Below the pieces are notes generated by a model. The model was given only the letters and a program-made list of their open reading frames with translations. It did not search any database and was not told the origin of the DNA. The position numbers and the translations under genes are program-made. A stretch of DNA of 64,000 nucleotides, taken from NCBI GenBank assembly GCA_937934745.1, contig CALGZC010000003.1, forward strand, positions 29,852 through 93,851, read 5' to 3'. Within the stretch, counting starts at the first letter, position 1. Every line of letters begins with the position of its first letter. Below, one piece after another: positions 19,358-28,225 of the stretch. The DNA comes from an uncultured Blastocatellia bacterium. Its GTDB lineage: Bacteria > Acidobacteriota > Blastocatellia > Chloracidobacteriales > Chloracidobacteriaceae.

Positions 19358-19408
19358 TACAGATTTTGTCACTCAAGCGACGGATCAACTACGTTTCCCC
19401 TGACGCTC

Positions 19409-20242
19409 ATGGATACGCTCAAAGCCGAAGCCGATTTTGTCCGCCACCTTGTCCGTGAAGCCGGGCAGTGCATCCTAGCCGACCGCCGGCAGGAATTGCG
19501 TGTCAGCTACAAGGATCATGGAGAGCCGGTCACCGAGACCGATCGCACCGTCAACACATTTCTCGTGACCGAGTTGCGGAAGCGCTTTCCCCACGATCTC
19601 ATTGTTTCAGAGGAAGAGCAGGACGACGAACCTGCCCGCCGAGCAACGGCTCGGCGGGTGTGGTTTGTCGATCCGATTGACGGCACAAAGGAATTTCTTG
19701 CCGGACACGACGAGTTTTCGGTCATGGTCGGACTGTGCGTGGAAGGCATACCCACAGTTGGTGTTGTCCATCAACCACCTACGGCGAAAACTTGGTACGC
19801 GACGCCGCAGGGTGCCTGGCTTGATGCACCGGGTGAACACCGGCGGCTTACGGTCTCAACCGTGGCCGACATCCCGGCCATGACATTGGCGATAAGTCGC
19901 TCACATCGCAACCGCTACCTGACTGCCGTCATCGAGCGCCTTGGCGTCCAGAAGGTAATTGTCTCCGGCAGTGGCGGTCTCAAGGTGGGCCTCTTAGTTG
20001 AGCAACGCGCAGACCTTTTCATCAGCGCCTCAACACAGGCCAAATTGTGGGATACGGCTGGACCCGAAGCAATTCTCCGCGCCGCCGGGGGTATTATGAC
20101 CGACTTTCAAGGACAGCCCCTCGACTATCGCCGACCTGACCTCCACCATCGTACGGGACTTGTCGCCGATAACGGGGTTCGACATGCCGCCGTCATCGCT
20201 CGTATAAAGGACATTTTTCCCCGCAGAGGTAAGATTAACTGA
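19409..20242 (+). CDS. cysQ: 3'(2'),5'-bisphosphate nucleotidase CysQ / inositol monophosphatase family
   Basis: 277 residues from ATG 19409. Metal-binding motifs of the lithium-sensitive phosphatase superfamily are in place: EEEQDDEPA (Glu), [13 protein letters not shown] at about residue 88 and [10 protein letters not shown] near 210. The GTKEF form points to CysQ rather than to a plain inositol monophosphatase. CysQ removes the 3' phosphate from PAP formed in sulphate assimilation. It heads a plus-strand row with kdsA, ribH and nusB; the gap to kdsA is only four bases. A longer frame opens at 19343 inside the inverted repeat and is less likely. Confidence 0.87.
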   Translation: MDTLKAEADFVRHLVREAGQCILADRRQELRVSYKDHGEPVTETDRTVNTFLVTELRKRFPHDLIVSEEEQDDEPARRATARRVWFVDPIDGTKEFLAGHDEFSVMVGLCVEGIPTVGVVHQPPTAKTWYATPQGAWLDAPGEHRRLTVSTVADIPAMTLAISRSHRNRYLTAVIERLGVQKVIVSGSGGLKVGLLVEQRADLFISASTQAKLWDTAGPEAILRAAGGIMTDFQGQPLDYRRPDLHHRTGLVADNGVRHAAVIARIKDIFPRRGKIN

Positions 20243-20246
20243 ATCT

Positions 20247-21065
20247 ATGGCCACTCAGCTTTTCTCCCCTGACCAAGTGCAGCAGTGTTTTTTCCTGATT
20301 GCCGGCCCCTGTGTGATCGAAAATGAGGACCACACGCTGCGTCTGGCCGAGGCCATCGCGCATCTCACCCGACGTCTGGGTATCCCCTATGTTTTTAAGG
20401 CTTCGTTTGACAAAGCCAATCGTACCTCGCACCTGTCGTTTCGCGGGCCGGGCATGGAGGAAGGGATTCGCATTCTTCGGCGCGTCAAAGAGACCCAGGG
20501 TGTACCAGTGTTGACCGACATCCATGAAACCCATCAGGCGCGCCCGGTCGCCGAAGTCGCGGATGTCCTTCAGATCCCAGCTTTCTTATGCCGGCAAACC
20601 GACCTGCTACTTGCCGCAGCGGCAACCGGGCGCACCGTCAACGTCAAGAAGGGCCAGTTTCTTGCTCCCTGGGATATGCGCCATGTGGTTGATAAACTGC
20701 GTGCAGCCGGCGCTTCCGACATCTGGTTGACGGAGCGCGGCACATCTTTCGGCTACAACAACTTGGTCGTAGACATGCGCAGCTTTCCCATCTTGCGTGA
20801 GTTTGGTTGTCCGGTTGTGTTTGACATCACGCACAGCCTCCAGCGTCCCGGCGGCCGCGGGGTGGCTTCCGACGGGGATGCAGCGTTCATTCCACCACTG
20901 GCGCGCGCCGGCGTTGCCTGTGGCGTTGACGGCCTGTTTATGGAAGTTCACGATGACCCACCGCGCGCTCTAAGCGATGGGCCTAATGCGCTGCCCCTTG
21001 CGCAACTCCCTCACTTACTCCGCCAGCTGATGGCGATTGACCACGCACGCCGGGCAACGATGTGA
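20247..21065 (+). CDS. kdsA: 3-deoxy-8-phosphooctulonate synthase
   Basis: 272 residues, the full KdsA barrel that joins phosphoenolpyruvate and arabinose-5-phosphate to Kdo-8-phosphate for lipopolysaccharide core. Motifs are [42 protein letters not shown] and [10 protein letters not shown]. The Cys in AGPCVIE marks the metal-dependent class (as in Aquifex), while the E. coli enzyme has Asn there. Presence of KdsA implies a Kdo-containing outer membrane. It sits four bases after cysQ. Confidence 0.96.
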   Translation: MATQLFSPDQVQQCFFLIAGPCVIENEDHTLRLAEAIAHLTRRLGIPYVFKASFDKANRTSHLSFRGPGMEEGIRILRRVKETQGVPVLTDIHETHQARPVAEVADVLQIPAFLCRQTDLLLAAAATGRTVNVKKGQFLAPWDMRHVVDKLRAAGASDIWLTERGTSFGYNNLVVDMRSFPILREFGCPVVFDITHSLQRPGGRGVASDGDAAFIPPLARAGVACGVDGLFMEVHDDPPRALSDGPNALPLAQLPHLLRQLMAIDHARRATM

Positions 21066-21109
21066 CGGTTGCGTGAGACGTGCAGTGGGTGTCGTGTTTG
21101 CGCCGGGCC

Positions 21110-21154
21110 GGCGACCATGATAAACCACAGGGCCCTATCATGGGGGCCGTCGCC
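21110..21154. repeat. Interrupted inverted repeat between kdsA and ribH
   Basis: GGCGAC (21110-21115) pairs with GTCGCC (21149-21154), and CCATGATA (near 21115-21122) with TATCATGG (21136-21143), with a loop of 13 bases and an extra GGGCC-type bulge on the right arm. It may be a terminator for kdsA or a leader hairpin of ribH; no long U tract follows. Confidence 0.6.
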
Positions 21155-21216
21155 GTTGGTTTGGTCGAGTTCGCCGAGCAGTGGCAGTTTAGAAAGCAGC
21201 GGGTCAAGAACGCTTT

Positions 21217-21714
21217 ATGTCTGAAACAGTGCGCGAAGTGCAGGGGAAACTCGTCGCCGACGGCCTGCGGGTGGCGTTTGTTGTTAGCCGGTGGAATGAT
21301 TTTGTCGTCAACCGCCTGCTGGCCGGTGCCCTTGACACCTTTGAGCGGCTGGGTGGAAGACGCACCCAATGCGCTGTCGTCCGGGTACCAGGCTCGTTTG
21401 AAATACCGCTGACCGCCAAAAAACTCGCGTTGACCGGCGAGTGGGATATGCTGGTTTGCCTGGGCGCGCTCATTCGCGGCGAAACACCACACTTTGAATA
21501 TATTGCGGCCGAGGTCACGAAAGGCATTGCTACGGTTTCACTGGAAACCGGCGTTCCGATCACCTTTGGTGTCATTACTGCCGACAGCCTTGAACAAGCG
21601 ATTGACCGCGCCGGGATGAAAGCCGGTAATAAAGGTGTCGAAGCCGTCATGGCAGCCGTTGAGTTGGCGAATTTGCTCCGCTTGATAGACGCCCGGCACA
21701 CAACGCACGCCTGA
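21217..21714 (+). CDS. ribH: 6,7-dimethyl-8-ribityllumazine synthase
   Basis: 165 residues. It condenses 3,4-dihydroxybutanone phosphate with the ribityl-amino-uracil in riboflavin synthesis and usually forms a 60-subunit shell. Motifs are VVSRWNDFV, VPGSFEIPLTAKKLA, GALIRGETPHFEYIAAEV with the catalytic His, and PITFGVITAD. It is followed by nusB 45 bases later, the common ribH-nusB pair. No FMN riboswitch can be recognised in the 151 bases upstream. Confidence 0.96.
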   Translation: MSETVREVQGKLVADGLRVAFVVSRWNDFVVNRLLAGALDTFERLGGRRTQCAVVRVPGSFEIPLTAKKLALTGEWDMLVCLGALIRGETPHFEYIAAEVTKGIATVSLETGVPITFGVITADSLEQAIDRAGMKAGNKGVEAVMAAVELANLLRLIDARHTTHA

Positions 21715-21759
21715 TCCCACTTCGAGCCGCCCTGTGCGGCTGTCAGCTCCTCGATCACT

Positions 21760-22230
21760 ATGGGTTCACGACGACGTGCGCGTGAGTGCGCGCTACAAAT
21801 GCTGTTTCAGTACGACCTCAGTCAACCATCCCTGACCGATCTCTTCGAGAGCTACTGGAATGAACTCACGGAACTCAAGGCGGAGCATCAGGTGGATGTG
21901 CCGAACTTTGCCAATCGGCTTGTATCGGGTGTGATCAACCATCTTGCGGCGATTGATTTGCTTATCAGCCGACATACCGAGCACTGGCGCATTTCCCGGA
22001 TGGCGGTTGTGGACCGGAATATCCTCCGCTTGGCAGTGTACGAGTTTCTGCACGAACCGGAAACGCCGCGTGCCGTCGTTATCAATGAAGCGATCGAAAT
22101 TGCACGCCGCTTCAGCACGCCGGAGGCGACGCAGTTCATCAACGGCATCCTGGACGCGATCAAACGCGAGCTTGAAACAACAACCTCGACGCCGCCTAGC
22201 CCACCTGCGGCGCCGTCGGCCTTACGTTGA
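21760..22230 (+). CDS. nusB: Transcription antitermination protein NusB
   Basis: 156 residues, all-helical NusB: the N-terminal GSRRRARECALQMLFQYD, then RLVSGVINHLAAID, RISRMAVVDRNILRLAVYE and the C-terminal AIEIARRFSTPEATQFINGI are canonical. NusB with S10 binds boxA RNA and promotes ribosomal RNA antitermination. It has a Thr/Pro-rich tail of about 15 residues. It follows ribH on the same strand and probably shares its transcript. Confidence 0.95.
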   Translation: MGSRRRARECALQMLFQYDLSQPSLTDLFESYWNELTELKAEHQVDVPNFANRLVSGVINHLAAIDLLISRHTEHWRISRMAVVDRNILRLAVYEFLHEPETPRAVVINEAIEIARRFSTPEATQFINGILDAIKRELETTTSTPPSPPAAPSALR

Positions 22231-22261
22231 TTTCAAACGGCGCCTGGCCTACCTTTTGAAT

Positions 22262-22283
22262 TAGATGTTTACTAGATGTTTAC
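22262..22283. repeat. Perfect 11-bp tandem duplication
   Basis: TAGATGTTTAC occurs at 22262-22272 and again at 22273-22283, directly in front of the zinc-ribbon gene. Each copy contains an ATG; the second is the ATG at 22276. Confidence 0.95.
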
Positions 22284-22335
22284 CCTCACCGATTTTGCGC
22301 GTCTTACGCGAGCGTCCAAACGAGGTCGCACACTT

Positions 22336-23370
22336 ATGACAGGGATGAAGTTCCGCCGTTCCTGTGACCAATGCGGCGTCACCTTTTTTTCCACCGACCG
22401 CAAAGCGCGGTTTTGTCAGAAACATCAGCCGCGACGAGTTGCGCACAACACGACCGGACGCACCGCACCACCGACCTCAGCAACGCCCAAACTGGCAAAG
22501 GCTGTCATAGGGGCACGTCCTCCGGTTGGGTTATCCGGCACACAACGCCAGAAAGGTGTCACCCGTCAGCGGCAGCCGCAAATTCGTACGCTGACACCAG
22601 AACTACGTGCACGGATCGCGTCGGCTTTCCAACATATGCAGACCGTCCCCGGCAGCGCCATTCCACTCGATGCCAAACACCTGGAGCGCCATCTCCGTCA
22701 GATCCACACCGCCATTTCGCAGCAATTGTGGGTCAGCCGGGCGGTTGTCTCCCAGGTCATTCAAGAACTGCGCACAGCCCTCGCCGTCGCCTCTATCGAA
22801 CTGACCCCGGAGCAAAAAGAACAGGCCATTGCCATGTACCGCCGGTTTATTGAGACCGGTGAACGACCGGCCGGCGGTCGGCGGCGGTTCATCGCCCAAC
22901 AGCTCGGTGTCAGCCTAGACTCGGTTGTGTTGGTCATCCGCCACTGGGCGCAGTCCCAATACGCCCAATCCCCGACGCCGAAGCCGACCCGCCAGCAACT
23001 GTTCCTCATAGAGAAGGCTTTCTACCGACACCTCACCGAAGGTCACGAACCTTATGAGGATTTCCCAGAAGTCATCGCACAAGAACTCGGCTTTGTCACG
23101 CCCTACCAGGTTCTTCGCTGGATTGACGTGCTGTACGACAACAGCAAGTTTCCGCCAGACCTGCCGGAAGTAACCCCAGAGCAGCGGGCTGCCGTCCTGG
23201 AGGAATATCACGCATACTTACGCCAGGACGCACCACCGGAAAACTCCCTCCACAACACGATTGCCGAGAAGGTCGGCGGCCTTTCGCCCCGGCAGGTACA
23301 CAAGGTCCTTTACGACTACCGAGTCGAGCTACGTCGGCAGTGCCTTGAGCGAACACTGGTCTCTGCCTGA
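22336..23370 (+). CDS. Unrecognised zinc-ribbon protein with four helical (HTH-like) repeats
   Basis: 344 residues from ATG 22336, which has GAGG ten bases upstream; an ATG at 22276 has no such site. The N-terminus has a treble-clef-like metal site (CDQCG, then FCQKH). A basic, Pro/Thr-rich linker of about 70 residues follows. From about residue 95 come four units of 55-65 residues with the pattern TPEQ...Y..yl.....iA..lg.s..qV...i (starting LTPELRARI, LTPEQKEQA, PTRQQLFLI, VTPEQRAAV), which look like helix-turn-helix or winged-helix modules. The layout suggests nucleic-acid binding. I do not recognise a family. It lies between nusB and a SanA-like gene. Confidence 0.75.
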   Translation: MTGMKFRRSCDQCGVTFFSTDRKARFCQKHQPRRVAHNTTGRTAPPTSATPKLAKAVIGARPPVGLSGTQRQKGVTRQRQPQIRTLTPELRARIASAFQHMQTVPGSAIPLDAKHLERHLRQIHTAISQQLWVSRAVVSQVIQELRTALAVASIELTPEQKEQAIAMYRRFIETGERPAGGRRRFIAQQLGVSLDSVVLVIRHWAQSQYAQSPTPKPTRQQLFLIEKAFYRHLTEGHEPYEDFPEVIAQELGFVTPYQVLRWIDVLYDNSKFPPDLPEVTPEQRAAVLEEYHAYLRQDAPPENSLHNTIAEKVGGLSPRQVHKVLYDYRVELRRQCLERTLVSA

Positions 23371-23393
23371 GCTGGATTGCATTGACGACCGCC

Positions 23394-24086
23394 ATGAAGC
23401 GCAAATCTCGTCGGTGCTGGTGGGTTATCCTTGCAACCTGTCTCCTGCTCCCACTGTTGCTGGTACTCAGCAACGCCTGGGTGGTGATCTCAACGCAGGC
23501 GCGAGTTTTCAGCCACCCAGCTCAAACCCCGGCTAACCACGTCGGATTGGTCTTGGGGACGGCGAAGTACCTTCCAACCGGCGGGATCAACCCCTACTTC
23601 CAAAACCGTGTGCAGGCAGCGGCGGCACTCTACCATGCCGGCAAAGTCAGACATCTGATCCTCAGCGGCTCGAATCAAACCACCGCATACGATGAGCCGA
23701 CCGAAATGCGCAAATGCCTACGTAGCCTCGGCGTTCCCGATGCAGCTATGACCTCTGACTATGCCGGACGCCGGACCCTTGACTCCGTTGTTCGCGCCCG
23801 CGACATTTTTGGCCAAACTCGTGTCACGATTATCTCCAACGAGTTTCACGTCTACCGGGCGCTTTTTCTCTGCGACCGCTTTGGCCTGACCGCCATCGCC
23901 TACGGCGCCCCCGATCTTCCCTGGCCGCTCTCAATGCGAACACGGCTGCGCGAGTACGGCGCACGCTGCAAGGCCGTGCTGGATGTCTATGTTTTAGGGA
24001 CACAACCCCGCTTTCGCGGTGCTCCCATCCCGCTGCCGCCTGCCCTTGAAGCAGCAGCTACTGTGGTGTCCGCCGTTCCACAATGA
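23394..24086 (+). CDS. SanA/YdcF-like DUF218 membrane protein
   Basis: 230 residues from ATG 23394. A basic start (MKRKSRRCWW) and one transmembrane helix at about 12-32 anchor the protein. The DUF218 domain follows with VGLVLGTAKYLP, NRVQAAAALYHAGKVRHLILSG, EPTEMRKCLRSLGVP, the DYAGRRTLDSVVRA motif and ISNEFHVYRALFLC. The Asp-Tyr-Ala-Gly-x-x-Thr-Leu-Asp form is that of SanA, linked in enterobacteria to envelope barrier function. The 3' end overlaps the convergent P450 gene by 29 bases. Confidence 0.88.
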   Translation: MKRKSRRCWWVILATCLLLPLLLVLSNAWVVISTQARVFSHPAQTPANHVGLVLGTAKYLPTGGINPYFQNRVQAAAALYHAGKVRHLILSGSNQTTAYDEPTEMRKCLRSLGVPDAAMTSDYAGRRTLDSVVRARDIFGQTRVTIISNEFHVYRALFLCDRFGLTAIAYGAPDLPWPLSMRTRLREYGARCKAVLDVYVLGTQPRFRGAPIPLPPALEAAATVVSAVPQ

Positions 24087-25446
24087 CCCGGACGCCGTGT
24101 TTGGGTCGGAGCGTGAACACCGTATCGAATTCAATCGGATGACCCGGTACAAGGCGCACGCGATACCGTTGTACAAGCAGCGCCAACACCAGGGTTGCTT
24201 CCATCAGGGCAAACTGGCTGCCGATACATACCCGCTGACCACCGCCAAAGGGAAAGTAAGCAAACATCGGACGCGCAGCGACACGGGCCGGCGTAAAACG
24301 CTCCGGGTCAAAGCGTTCCGGATCCTCCCAGAAATCCGGGTGGCGGTGTGTCAGAAACTGATTCAGAGCCACCAAGGTTCGCCCCGGAATATGGTAGCCG
24401 CCGATTTCGTCATCGTGGATGGCTTCACGCGGGAGTCCCCACGCGGGAGGATATAGCCGCATTGTCTCTTCGATCACCATCCGGGTGTAGGGCAGCTGCT
24501 TCAGATTGTCGGCCGTCGGCGATGCGCCGCGTAGCACGCCCGAAACCTCATCGTACACCTGTTCGGCGACTACCGGTTCCTGGGTCAACACATACACCGC
24601 CCACGTTAGCGTGATGGCCGTGGTTTCATGGCCGGCCAGTAGCAGCGTGATGACTTCATCGCGCAGTTGTTGGTCGCTCATGGCCGAGCCGGTTTCTTCG
24701 TCGCGCGCAGCCATCAACATTGCCAGCAAATCCAACGGCGGATTGGGCGTTTTTCGACGTGCTTCGATGATTTGATACACCACTGTGTCCAGTCGTCGGC
24801 GCGCTGCCTTGAAGCGCAGATTGGCCGGCGTCGGCACCCACAGCGGCACGGGCAGTGTTGGGCGCATCTTAAGGCCGACAAAGTCAAAAGCCAGGCGCAG
24901 GTTGCGCCCGAAGGTGTCGGCCGTATCACTGACCGGCGTTGAGAACAACGTCAAACCGGCGATGCGCAACGTCAGCGCGGCCATATCCTGCGCGATATCG
25001 AAGGCCTGCCCCTGCGCCGCACGTGCGTCCCAATCCGGGAAAAACTTCTCAGTTTCTTTGACCATCGTGGCAACGAAACCGAACAGCGCCTGCCGGTGAA
25101 ATGCAGGCTGCATAAGCCGGCGCTGCCGCCGCCAAAACTCGCCGTCGCTCGTGAGCAAACCGTTGCCCGTGATCAAACCGATCGGGCCGTCAAAAACCTT
25201 TCCCTTCCGGTAGTTGTGCTGGTTACGCAACAGCACGTGCTCGACGTAGGCTGGATGCAGTACCAAGTGCCAGTAGAGGCCCGGCAGTCCGCGAAACCGG
25301 ATGATGTCGCCCAGTTCGTAGAACATGCGTGTGTAGAAACCCAGCAAATCCCGGCGTACGGGTAGGAAGCTTCCAAGTAGCCAGTGCTGCGCTTTGGGCA
25401 TGGGCGCGTACCGCTTGCCTGCAGATGTGGACACAGTGAGTTCCAT
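24058..25446 (-). CDS. Cytochrome P450
   Basis: 462 residues from ATG 25446 (the longer frame to 25554 would overlap pyrE and is unlikely). Key elements: I-helix LLLAGHETTAITL, ExxR in VIEETMRLYPP, PERF in DPERFDPERF, and the heme loop FPFGGGQRVCIGSQFA with the cysteine thiolate. A soluble class similar to bacterial CYP102/CYP4-like and plant CYP97-like enzymes; the substrate cannot be read from sequence. There is no signal peptide and no ferredoxin gene beside it. In a phototroph a carotenoid or lipid hydroxylase role is possible but only inferred. The gene is 41 bases downstream of pyrE. Confidence 0.95.
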   Translation of the reverse strand: MELTVSTSAGKRYAPMPKAQHWLLGSFLPVRRDLLGFYTRMFYELGDIIRFRGLPGLYWHLVLHPAYVEHVLLRNQHNYRKGKVFDGPIGLITGNGLLTSDGEFWRRQRRLMQPAFHRQALFGFVATMVKETEKFFPDWDARAAQGQAFDIAQDMAALTLRIAGLTLFSTPVSDTADTFGRNLRLAFDFVGLKMRPTLPVPLWVPTPANLRFKAARRRLDTVVYQIIEARRKTPNPPLDLLAMLMAARDEETGSAMSDQQLRDEVITLLLAGHETTAITLTWAVYVLTQEPVVAEQVYDEVSGVLRGASPTADNLKQLPYTRMVIEETMRLYPPAWGLPREAIHDDEIGGYHIPGRTLVALNQFLTHRHPDFWEDPERFDPERFTPARVAARPMFAYFPFGGGQRVCIGSQFALMEATLVLALLVQRYRVRLVPGHPIEFDTVFTLRPKHGVRVIVERRTPQ

Positions 25447-25487
25447 GCGGTGGTCTCCGATGCGCTGCCGACAATAACGGCGACTGC

Positions 25488-26075
25488 CTACGTGGACTTG
25501 AAGGTACGACTCCCAGGCTTGACAAGCGGGACGCCGGCCCGGCACAGCAGACAATCGGCAGGATGATAGGTCGGAATCGTCAGCGCCATCAACGCGGCAA
25601 AGCGAACCCCAAGGTCCGCCCGCCCGCCGCTGCGGTCAATCAGGGCGCCGACGGCGACCACCTGCGCACCGTACTGCGCCACAACCCCCATGGTCTCGCG
25701 CGTCGAGCCGCCCGTCGTGATGACATCCTCGACGACCACGACGTTCTCTCGCGGGGTGATTTCAAAGCCACGCCGCAGGGTCATCTCCCCTTGCTCGCGC
25801 TCGGTGAAGATGCACCGCACGCCCAGCGCCCGCGCGACTTCATGGGCAACAAGAATACCGCCAATGGCCGGAGCAACGACAACCTGGGGCAATGCGCCAA
25901 GGCGTCGGAGCTGTGCCGCCAGGGCAGATCCGACCCGTTCCGCCGCCGACGGAAATTGAAGCAGGCGCGCACATTGCACGTACTGGGGGCTATGAAGGCC
26001 TGAACTCAGTAGGAAGTGACCGGATAACAATGCCCCGGTTTCCTGCAACAGGCGAGAGACATCAGACGGTTCCAT
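25488..26075 (-). CDS. pyrE: Orotate phosphoribosyltransferase
   Basis: 195 residues from ATG 26075; a longer frame begins at 26120. It makes orotidine monophosphate from orotate and PRPP. The PRPP motif VVVVEDVITTGGST is intact, with the FLLSSGLHSPQYVQ substrate loop, AIGGILVAHEVAR and FTEREQGEMTLRRGF. The C-terminal 20 residues include a CLLC pair, which occurs in a subset of PyrE proteins. No other pyr gene is nearby. Confidence 0.93.
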   Translation of the reverse strand: MEPSDVSRLLQETGALLSGHFLLSSGLHSPQYVQCARLLQFPSAAERVGSALAAQLRRLGALPQVVVAPAIGGILVAHEVARALGVRCIFTEREQGEMTLRRGFEITPRENVVVVEDVITTGGSTRETMGVVAQYGAQVVAVGALIDRSGGRADLGVRFAALMALTIPTYHPADCLLCRAGVPLVKPGSRTFKST

Positions 26076-26160
26076 TCGCGGCTTTACTGCCGGCGGCCCT
26101 TGGCCGCCACGGGTCGGCATGTTTCAAGATTGGACTCAACCGTATCCTTTTCTCTGACCG

Positions 26161-27375
26161 ATGTCCATGACCACCGCAGTTTTGCCATCCCCGCCCCAAC
26201 TCAGCCGTGTTGCGCCCGAATCCGACACCCTGCTCGGGGTGTACATCCACTTCCCCTTCTGCACCACAAAGTGTACCTACTGCGCTTTTGTGACGCGGAG
26301 CTACGTCGCCGACCTTGCGGAACGCTACGTCGGCGCGCTGGAAACCGAGTTGCAGTGCTTTCCCACAACCTGCGCCACCCTACCGCTGAACTTTGCGACC
26401 CGCCGCGCCGACACGCTCTACATCGGTGGAGGTACGCCTTCCCGCCTGACGCCGCACCAACTCGAACGACTTCTGAAGGCTTGCCGTGCCGTCTTTGATT
26501 TGACGCCTGACGCTGAAATCACGGTCGAGGTCAACCCAGGCGATGCCACTTATGAGCGACTTGCTGCCTACCGTGCCCTGGGTGTCAACCGACTTAGCCT
26601 AGGCGTGCAGTCGTTTTTCGACCCAGACTTAGTCTTGACTGGCCGCGACCACGACGCCAACGCTGCCCGACAAGCATTTCAGGCGGCGCGCCGTGCCGGG
26701 TTTGACAACCTGAGCCTCGATCTAATTGCCGGTCTTCCCGGCCAAACAGGCGTAACGTGGCGCGCCAACCTGTCTGAGGCCCTGGCGCTTATGCCGGAGC
26801 ACTTATCGCTGTACCTGCTGGAAGTGAAAGCGCACACAACACTGGCCCGTCAACTCGCTGCCGGCCGACTGACCGTTCCCGATGACGACTTGGCTGCCGA
26901 ACTATACCTCACAACGCTGGATGTCCTGACACAAGCCGGTTTTGAGACGTATGAAATCTCCAACTTTGCCCGTCCAGGCTATCGTGCACGCCATAACCTC
27001 AAGTACTGGACGGATATGCCTTATGCCGCGTTTGGCGTCGGCGCCCATGGCTACGACGGATCTGAACGTTACTGGAACGACGACCGGCTAGAGAACTACC
27101 TCCTGCAGGTAGAGCAAACAGGCTCAGCCGTGGCTGGGCGTACCCAGCGCACCCCACAGGAACGTTGGCAGGAAGCCGTGATCCTGGGGCTGCGCCTGTC
27201 CGACGGTGTGTCACTTCAGGTGCTACGAAAACGCTACGGCGTTGATCTGCATGACTACAGAGCTGCCATCTCCGAACTCCAGGTCACCGGACTGCTCACC
27301 GTCACCTCCGACCGGTTGTACCTGACGCCACGCGGGCGGTTGTTGTCCAATGAAGTTTTCCTGGCGTTTTCCTGA
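26161..27375 (+). CDS. hemW: HemW-like radical SAM protein
   Basis: 404 residues with the radical SAM cluster site CTTKCTYC preceded by VYIHFPF, then YIGGGTPSRL, EVNPGD, RLSLGVQSF and YEISNFARPGYRARHN, then a C-terminal HemW domain ending near LTPRGRLLSNEV. The first cluster motif has an additional Cys (CxxxCxYC), as in HemW. HemW is a heme chaperone; it is often misannotated as oxygen-independent coproporphyrinogen oxidase, and the second SAM-site residues that HemN needs are not evident. It is divergent from pyrE. Confidence 0.92.
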   Translation: MSMTTAVLPSPPQLSRVAPESDTLLGVYIHFPFCTTKCTYCAFVTRSYVADLAERYVGALETELQCFPTTCATLPLNFATRRADTLYIGGGTPSRLTPHQLERLLKACRAVFDLTPDAEITVEVNPGDATYERLAAYRALGVNRLSLGVQSFFDPDLVLTGRDHDANAARQAFQAARRAGFDNLSLDLIAGLPGQTGVTWRANLSEALALMPEHLSLYLLEVKAHTTLARQLAAGRLTVPDDDLAAELYLTTLDVLTQAGFETYEISNFARPGYRARHNLKYWTDMPYAAFGVGAHGYDGSERYWNDDRLENYLLQVEQTGSAVAGRTQRTPQERWQEAVILGLRLSDGVSLQVLRKRYGVDLHDYRAAISELQVTGLLTVTSDRLYLTPRGRLLSNEVFLAFS

Positions 27376-27501
27376 TGGATGAACGACATTCACGATAGCG
27401 CCGTTTGGCGGCGACCGATTCCGGTGCGTCCGTCACACCGGATCGTTCCCGCGCCGCCCCAGCTGTTGATGCATCCCTTGTGCTTGGTAAGGACCTTCTC
27501 T

Positions 27502-27843
27502 ATGACGCAGAGAGTCAACGTGTTGTGCGTCCGTACAGCCGACGGACGTATTGAGCCGCTCGCCGGTCAGCAACTTGACATTCGCCAAATTTTTGACAAT
27601 GCGCTGCCTATCTTTGAACGTGAAGAAGCCAGCGTCTCCTTTTTAGCGCGGTATGTACCGCCGAGTTCGGATGAGTTTTTTGTGACGCGCTATGAAGCCA
27701 TCGGTGACGTCCGTCAGTTTGCACAGCGTCACAACCTCAAGCTCTGGCTTGACCCACAATGCGATTTCGAGGGGAATCTCATTCCAGAATCCGGCATCAA
27801 GGGCGATCCGGAGCGCATTGCCGGTATTGTTTTGAAACGCTAG
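27502..27843 (+). CDS. Small hypothetical protein
   Basis: 113 residues from ATG 27502, which has AAGGA eight bases upstream; the frame extends to 27379 but that part is Pro/Arg-rich and unlike protein. Composition is mixed alpha/beta with no signal or membrane segment: MTQRVNVLCVRTADGR, EPLAGQQLDIRQIFD, FLARYVPPSSDEFFVTRY, and HNLKLWLDPQ. I do not recognise a family. It follows hemW by 126 bases on the same strand. Confidence 0.6.
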   Translation: MTQRVNVLCVRTADGRIEPLAGQQLDIRQIFDNALPIFEREEASVSFLARYVPPSSDEFFVTRYEAIGDVRQFAQRHNLKLWLDPQCDFEGNLIPESGIKGDPERIAGIVLKR

Positions 27844-28225
27844 CGGTCCTCCGGCAACCACCCTGGGACGCAGCGGGGACGCACGGTCTTGCTGGCCCGG
27901 AGTACCACCGGCCAAACGCGGCACGCTCATCGCCGGAACATAGCCTGCCGACGACCTGTTCCGGGGACGGCAAACACGGACCGCCGGCAGACAGGAAGCC
28001 AAAACCTGGGGCACTGGCTTCGGCTGGGGCAGTTTCCTGACGCCATCCAGGCAAAAACGCACCGTTTGACCACCCTGCCTGCAAGTCGGCGTCAGGCATG
28101 AAGCATTGCGCCCCGGCATAAGCTCCGGAGATGAGACTTGCTCCGGCTCTCCCAAGCGGTTAAATCATGTCGGCCTGGTGTGCATCCACCGGCCATTGCT
28201 CGCGGTGATGAGAAGCTCTGGCCCG
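27844..28225. other. Intergenic region with a perfect 8-bp inverted repeat
   Basis: 382 bases between the small hypothetical gene and the UbiA gene, GC-rich, with no gene that passes inspection in any frame. CCGGAACA (27933-27940) and TGTTCCGG (27957-27964) form a perfect stem with a 16-base loop. I looked for RNase P, SRP RNA and cobalamin riboswitch signatures and saw none. Confidence 0.6.

Larger units (their letters stand above)
19025..19408. other. Divergent intergenic region between pilA and cysQ
   Basis: 384 bases without a convincing gene. It holds the sigma-54 promoter of pilA (19159-19174), a 5' leader of about 125 bases for pilA, and an inverted repeat (19321-19357) close to the cysQ start. 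The 66-codon open frame at 19101-19301 lacks family features and is rejected. Confidence 0.7.

Noticed and set aside
21066..21216. FMN riboswitch before ribH
   Set aside because: The conserved junction sequences are absent; only a simple interrupted hairpin is seen.
27643..28155. 170-codon minus-strand frame over the small hypothetical gene
   Set aside because: It is antisense to the gene at 27502-27843 and is Pro/Arg/Cys-rich; it looks like a shadow.
27844..28225. Possible RNase P RNA, SRP RNA or cobalamin riboswitch
   Set aside because: None of the conserved core motifs is present on either strand.
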